DNA from: Heterobasidion occidentale
Taxonomy: Eukaryota > Basidiomycota > Agaricomycetes > Russulales > Bondarzewiaceae
Direction: 5' to 3'
Length of the DNA: 64,000 nt
NCBI GenBank assembly: GCA_039111635.1
Contig: JBCAQO010000005.1
Location: forward strand, 806,001-870,000
How positions within the stretch are numbered: position 1 is the stretch's first letter; each line of letters begins with the position of its first letter. The notes below the pieces were generated by a model, which saw only the letters and a list, made by a program, of their open reading frames with translations, searched no databases and had not been told where the DNA came from. Positions 58,638 to 64,000 of this stretch are shown in pieces. The translations under genes were made by a program, and so were the position numbers.

Positions 58638-60354
58638 ATGGACGACTCCACCTCCTTCGACCACGCCCCCGTCCAGCTCAAGGGTGAGCTCATGGACTTT
58701 GACTTTTCCCTCGACATGGACCACCGCAAGCGCAGACGCAACCGCACCACCCAGTCCTGCCTCAACTGCCACACCTCCAAGCGCAAGGTCCGTTCCCGCC
58801 CCCTTCCCCCCCCCCCCTCTCTCTCTCCTCCTTGCCCTCCTCGCCCCCGCTCACGTGCCCGTCCAGTGCGACCGCAAGCGCCCCTGCCAGCGCTGCATCC
58901 AGCTCGGCCTTGTCCGTGCCCCCTTCCCTTGCCGTTCCCCCGCCCCCCCGCCCTTGCTGACCTTGTGCTCTGCTGCCTGCCCCACAGACCGGCCTCTGCG
59001 TGTACGAGGTCGACGACCCCGCTCTCAGGTCCGTGCCCCCCCCCCCCCCTCCCGCGATCTGACGCGTCTCTCACCCCCTCCCCCCCTAACCTTCCAGAGA
59101 CGATCCCACCATCGACGAACCCACCCGCCTCCGCAACCGCATCGCAGAGCTCGAGTCCCTCGTCCGCGAACTCCGCGGCAAGCCTCACCCCCGCTGGGCC
59201 TCCTCCGCCACCGCCCTCAGCGCCGCCAACGCCTCCTCCAGCCCCAACCCCCAAGGCGCCTCTATCGCCGCCACAACCGGCGCGGGCCTCCTCGCCCTCT
59301 GCGACGGCGACCCCTCCGACCGCTGGCACTCCCGCGCCACAAAGCGCCGCCGCTCCCTCGACGCGCCCCAGCTCCCCCGCACCGCCTCCGGCCCCATGTC
59401 CTCCGCTCACATCAACGGCCTCGCCATGAACGGCATCGGCGCCATGAACATCGCCGTCGGCATGAACGGCATCGGCGCCATCGCCATGGGCATCGACATG
59501 GGCCTCGACGCCCACCACCCCATCTCGGCCTCCGTCAAGTCCGAGCCGGGCGCGGCGGACTTTGCACACGGCGCGATGCACCAGCAGCAGCAGCAGCAAC
59601 AGCCGTACCCGTACCGCTTCACGCCGTCCCCAGACGGCGCGGGCGGCTCCGTCTCGCCCTACGCCGCCTTCCCGCCCTCCTCCTCCTCCTCGACCGCCTA
59701 CTCCCCCTACGGCTCCGCCTCCTCCACCCTCGGCTCGTCCTCCGCCCACGCGCACCCCGACTCGGCCGACGGCGACCTCGGCAGCCTCGACCTCGACGCC
59801 GCAGCCGGGGTCGGCATGGACGACGCGCTCGACCTTGCGCTCGGCGAGTACTACTGCCAGTGCCTCACGAACCCCGCCGCAGGCAGCCCGCTCATCGCGC
59901 TCGCGCAGTCGCTGGCGCAGTCGCTCGCCGCGTTGCGCGCGCTGCCGGAGCACCAGCAGCACCAGCAGGGCCCTGGGGGCGGAGGGGGCGGAGGAGGCGC
60001 GCAGGAGGGCGCCCAGCGCGCGCGGATGGCGCGCTGTCGGCTCGTGCGGAGGATGGAGGAGCTCGACGAGGTGCTGCAGTGAGTCGCCGTCGCCTGCCGC
60101 CGCGGGTCGCGCGCGTTGCTTACCTTTTTTTTTCGCGCCTCGTTTAACCCCCTGGTCGTGTAGTGGGTCATATGCCGGCGCGCAGCATGCCCACCAGCAC
60201 CACCACACACAAAACGGCGCGCTGCACCACCACTCGCACCAGCACCAGACGCATCAAAACCAACAGCAGCAGCAGCAGCAGAACCACCACGCTGCGCACT
60301 CGCACGCACACCAGCAGCAGCAGCAAAACCACCACCACCTCCAGCAACAACAGC

Positions 60355-60388
<34 letters not shown>

Positions 60389-60971
60389 CCAACAACAACA
60401 ACAACAACAGCAACACCATCAACAGCAGCAGCAGCAGCACGCGCGGTACGCGTACGCGCCCGACCCGCTGTCGTCGTCCACGTCGACGACGACGGGGACG
60501 CCGCCCGAGAGCGACGTCTCGGAGGACCTGACGCCGCTCTCGCTCTCGTCTGCGGGCGAGTATTCGCACGCGCACCAGCATCCGCACCAGCAGCATCACC
60601 AGCATCCTCATCAGCAGCAGCAACAACATCAGCACCAGCACACGCAGCACCAGCAGCAGCACACCCATACGGGCGGGCCGCGGCACGGTGGTGGCGGAGG
60701 GAGCGCGGGCGGCGGCGGCGGCGGGTGGAGCCCGAGCGCGACGTTCAACCCGTACTTCCCGCCGCTACAGGAGGGCGCGCAGGCACAGCATCCACAGCAG
60801 CAACAGCAGCAGGGACAGGGGCGGCAGCGCGAGAACTCCGGGCGGGGGAAGGAGGACACGGATGGCGGCTCGGGCGCGGGCGTGGGTGTGGGTGTGGGCG
60901 CGATGGGGCTGGGCGGGGACGTGGGCGTGATGGGCGTCGTCGGGGTGGGCGTGGACGACTTTCGGTTGTGA
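58638..60971 (+). CDS. Zn2Cys6 transcription factor with Gln/His-rich tail
   Basis: Fungal binuclear-zinc-cluster regulator. Exons 58638-58787, 58867-58911, 58988-59028, 59098-60078 and 60164-60971 give 674 residues. The zinc cluster (CLNCHTSKRKC - DRKRPCQRC - C, spacing C2C6C5C2C8C, residues 42-70) is split by two introns, and a third follows at VDDPALR. It is followed by a linker and short coiled coil (TRLRNRIAELESLVRELRG), then low-complexity Ser/Gly/Ala text, a helical segment (LIALAQSLAQSLAALRALPE ... RRMEELDEVL), and a final exon dominated by Gln and His runs before a Gly/Val-rich end. The first three introns all start GTCCGT. The start ATG at 58638 follows a CA-rich leader. No fungal_trans middle-homology domain is visible. 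Targets unknown. Confidence 0.9.
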
Positions 60972-61321
60972 GATCAGTGGGGTGTGCGCGTGGAGAGGAC
61001 AGTTCGATTTTTCCGACTTTTCTTTTTGGTTTTCGGTTGGTTCGAGGAGGCGGATGATACCTGATACCTGATACCTTTCTCTTTCTTTCTTTCTCTCTCT
61101 CTCTCTCTCTCTGTTTTTTGTTTTTGTTTTGTTTGCCGAGTGCGTGCTCCTGTCCTGTCTCTGTCTGTGCTTCAGCTGTGTGTCGTGTCTCGCCGTCCGT
61201 CTGTTTGCTCTCTGCTCTCTGTTTGTTGTGCCTTTTTCAGTTTTTTTTCTTTCAATTACATTCGGACCCTCGCTCTATCCTATCTCTACCCGCCGTCGTT
61301 GTAGTACCCTACCCACCCATA

Positions 61322-61374
61322 TATCCCTATCCCTATCCCTATCCCTATCCCTATCCCTATCCCTATCCCTATCC
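61322..61374 (+). repeat. CCCTAT hexanucleotide array
   Basis: About eight and a half CCCTAT units, shortly downstream of the Zn2Cys6 stop. One base differs from the CCCTAA telomere unit. Confidence 0.9.
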
Positions 61375-61720
61375 TATCTATATATCCTATCCGTCTGCAT
61401 GCATACATGAATACATGCTCTTACAGTCGTCGTATATATCCCGCCTCGCCCGCACGATGCTATCAGGACACTTCTTCCGCCGCTACACACGTACACATAC
61501 CGCCCACTTACATGCTCGTGAGGAGACGCGACTATGGGCCCCGCATTTTCGTTTGGCTGTCTGTTTTTCGAGCTTTTTGTTTTTGTTTTTTAGCTTTTTA
61601 GTTTTTAGTTTTTGTTTTGGCTTTGTGTTTTTGTGGGTTTGGTTGGGTGTACGTACGGCCGGCGACGAATAGATACCCCGTTTTTCGGCGTTTTTCTTTG
61701 GCTTGTTGTTCGTCTAAGGT

Positions 61721-61771
61721 TTGAGCTTGAGCTTGAGCTTGAGCTTGAGTTTGAGCTTGAGCTTGAGCTTG
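61721..61771 (+). repeat. GAGCTT hexanucleotide array
   Basis: About eight TTGAGC units with one substituted unit (GAGTTT). Confidence 0.9.
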
Positions 61772-64000
61772 GTCGCTGGATCGCACGGGGGACGGAGCTA
61801 GGCATATGGAACTTTGGACCTCATGCATCTCTCAGGCCTCTGCGATTGCGACTCACGCGCACAGCTACTACGTACCTATCTCGGCCGGACGTACGGCTTT
61901 GGGAGATGAAGTTGTCATGCATGAGGAGGATAGCGAGTGCATGCTGATTGCTGGCCGACTCCGGCCTCGACTTGTCCTGCAAAATGACTCCCCCGCCATG
62001 CGCATGTGCATCCTCCCCCATCGGACCGTTGGCGGTTTAATAACCTCATCCGAGAAACCCATCTTGCACGCTTGGCAGAGATGGGATCAGAACGCACGCA
62101 CGCACGCACGTCGAGACTCGAGACTCGAGTCCTCGTCTCTCGCCCGAACACCGAACATCGAACACCGAACGGGTCGGTGTGAGAAGCGGGAGGTGAGAAC
62201 GGGGTCGCATCCCAGAGCAGAGCGCGTCGCCGAGGCTCGGCAAGGGTGCCAGGCTTGAGCCTGCGCCTCAGCCTCAGGCAGCAGAGACACCCCAGCTGCC
62301 CCACCCACCCACGCTCGACCGCGCCGACTCGCGACACACGTTCTTCGACGGCTTCGCTTCGCGCCCCGGGGCGCTCGCCCGTCCACACAGTACGTACAGT
62401 ACGAGTCTAGCACTCGTCGACCCGTTGCCAATAAGCAGCTGGTTCAGTTAAGAGTTGCCAATGCCCATATCGAGCCGCCGCGTCTTTGTTCCCGATATAT
62501 CCAGCGCAACCTAAAAAAAAATCAATTAGCCAAGTATTAATGAGTCCCCGCAGGCGCGTCGAGGCTTCGGCGTGACGGCGCCCGCGTGCCATTGGTCGAG
62601 CAGCGGGAAGCTCTCTCAAAGGGCCCTGGGAGCTCGAGGACTTCCGCGCGCGAGACGAGTCGCGGGGCTCGCTCTCGCTCGCTCCACGGCACGGCACAAA
62701 ACGAAACGATCGCTCGCTCGCCATCGCGATACCCCCGGATGGCTCTGTTCGGCGGGCTGTACGCTAGCCAGGGTGCGCCAGGGCACGCTTCGAGGCGAGG
62801 CCTCATGCTCTGCTCTGTTCTGTTCTGCTGTGTTGGGCACACGGCACAAACCTGCGCGCGGAGGGGAGTGGAGTGGAGCGTACGACACCCTGATTCGTGG
62901 GGTAGCGCCCGGAGCGCTCGCGCGTTTTTACATACATACCCACACACATGCACACTCGTACATACTGCACAGGAAACGCCCGGCCGCTGGACGCGCGCGA
63001 TGCGCGCGACGGAGGCAGAACCGGGCGCTGGAAAGCAGGCGGCGCGGTCGGCGCGATGCAGCGCTGCGGCCGCTGGCACTTCCCTCCCCCCGCCCAAGCC
63101 GAAATCCCAAGTATCCGACGCGGGGGAGGCCACTGGCGCGCGCGTGCGCGCACGCACGCGCCGTACATGGGGCCAGCGATCTCGAGCTCGAGCGTGGCAG
63201 CGCCTCCCCCGGTGGCTCACGGGCGATCCACGCAGGCCTGGCCACTACCCCACGCTGCGCGCTAATGATCCAGCAGTCCAGCGGATTGGGTTGCGCGCGA
63301 CGAAGTCGCCGAGGGGACGCTCGGAAGCCGGGCACACTGCACTGCTGTGCGTCCCACGATCCAGATCCAGATCCCACCGTGACTAGCCTAACTCGCACAG
63401 GATAGATTACGAGGGGCCCCCGGCAGCCTCGCATCGCAGACTCCAGAGGCAGGCAATTTGAAGGTGGGCGGGTGGGCGAAGCACAAGGAAGCTGGGAGAG
63501 GAGAAAGCGCTGGGCTGCGGCTATTTTTAGAGTTTTTGGTGTGGGCGTGGGCGAGGTGCGTGCGTTGGCGCCAAGAGAGAAGCTTGCTTGCGAGAGGGCG
63601 CCGCGGGCGGAGGGCCTCTGGGCTTTGGGGGCTTTGGAGGGACGGCGAGGATCGGAAGTGAGAAGAAGGTGGCCGTGCACCGCGCGATCGAGGACCGTTG
63701 GAGATACTTACGGCCGGAGCACGAGAGCGGTCTGTGCGGTGGGCTCGCCCAGCCGCGTCGGTTATCCGCACGGGACGCCGTGATAGATAATGAACGAGAG
63801 ATACGACAGACGTGCGGACGTACGGGGGTACGGAGGTACGGATAGGTGGGCAGATGGGCGGATGGGCGGATGGATGGATGGATCACACAGACGGACTTGT
63901 TGCGTCCGCAGGCTTCTCCCACTTCAGGAAAACAAGGCGCATGCGCGCAGGGTGTAATCAGCACCGAGGGCTCCATTCATTCCACCCGGTCCGAAACACC

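Larger units (their letters stand above)
60972..64000. other. 3 kb downstream region, low complexity, no recognised gene
   Basis: Begins with a T-rich 3' untranslated-like stretch (CT repeat 61077-61111, two hexamer arrays). After about 61800 it becomes GC-rich again, with short tandem motifs such as CGAACACCGAACA (62145-62175), ACGC repeats (62095-62110) and a GGAT repeat (63860-63883). Open frames on both strands at 62537-63680 are composition artefacts without motifs. Confidence 0.45.

Noticed and set aside
57359..60208. 949-codon open frame on the minus strand
   Set aside because: It runs antisense through the Zn2Cys6 gene and its GC-rich upstream region, has no domain, and exists because stop codons are rare in this composition.
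61322..61374. Telomeric repeat
   Set aside because: The unit is CCCTAT rather than CCCTAA, the array is short and internal, and single-copy sequence continues beyond it.
1..64000. CRISPR arrays, operons or ribosome binding sites
   Set aside because: The window is clearly eukaryotic with spliced genes; no spaced direct-repeat array was seen.

Overview
The window is nuclear DNA of a filamentous basidiomycete, most likely an agaricomycete (Polyporales-like). The support is indirect: many 45-70 bp GT-AG introns, high GC, DUF6533 membrane proteins, aryl-alcohol-oxidase-like GMC and berberine-bridge-like oxidoreductases, F-box genes, and protein families mainly known from Agaricomycetes. There is no operon structure. 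I built the gene models by joining exons by eye; where I give a protein length, the exon lengths sum to a multiple of three.

Layout. 0-3.3 kb: plasma-membrane Na+/H+ antiporter (Nha1 type). 4.0-19.4 kb: an accessory block with a mirror-image arrangement. A divergent pair (DUF6533 membrane protein, FAD-linked oxidoreductase) lies at 4.0-8.7 kb, and an inverted paralogous pair lies at 15.1-19.4 kb. Between them sit a 2.06 kb palindromic mobile element with a 6 bp target-site duplication and a secreted GMC oxidoreductase. 20.1-22.6 kb: two housekeeping genes, the DSC E3 ligase subunit 3 homologue and KIN17. 22.9-30.4 kb: a decaying accessory stretch. It holds a viperin-like radical SAM gene broken only by one in-frame TAG, two head-to-head F-box/nucleotidyltransferase-like paralogues (one frameshifted, one intact), and a broken F-box gene. 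31-39.6 kb: a His-rich hypothetical protein, a 1575-residue Bbc1-like actin-patch protein and a small Lys/Ser-rich hypothetical protein. 43.4-50.4 kb: a secreted S28 serine peptidase and an animal-type base-exchange phosphatidylserine synthase. 50.4-58.6 kb: a long GC-rich, microsatellite-rich stretch without a recognisable gene, ahead of a Zn2Cys6 transcription factor at 58.6-61.0 kb with Gln/His-rich tails. 61-64 kb: low-complexity DNA without a recognisable gene.

Two places look least ordinary. One is the inverted DUF6533/FAD-oxidoreductase module, whose two copies have diverged at the flavin-linkage histidine while keeping a 9 bp micro-exon. The other is the viperin/nucleotidyltransferase-like neighbourhood, where an antiviral-type radical SAM gene is split by a single amber codon. 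Any joint function for either group is inference from position.
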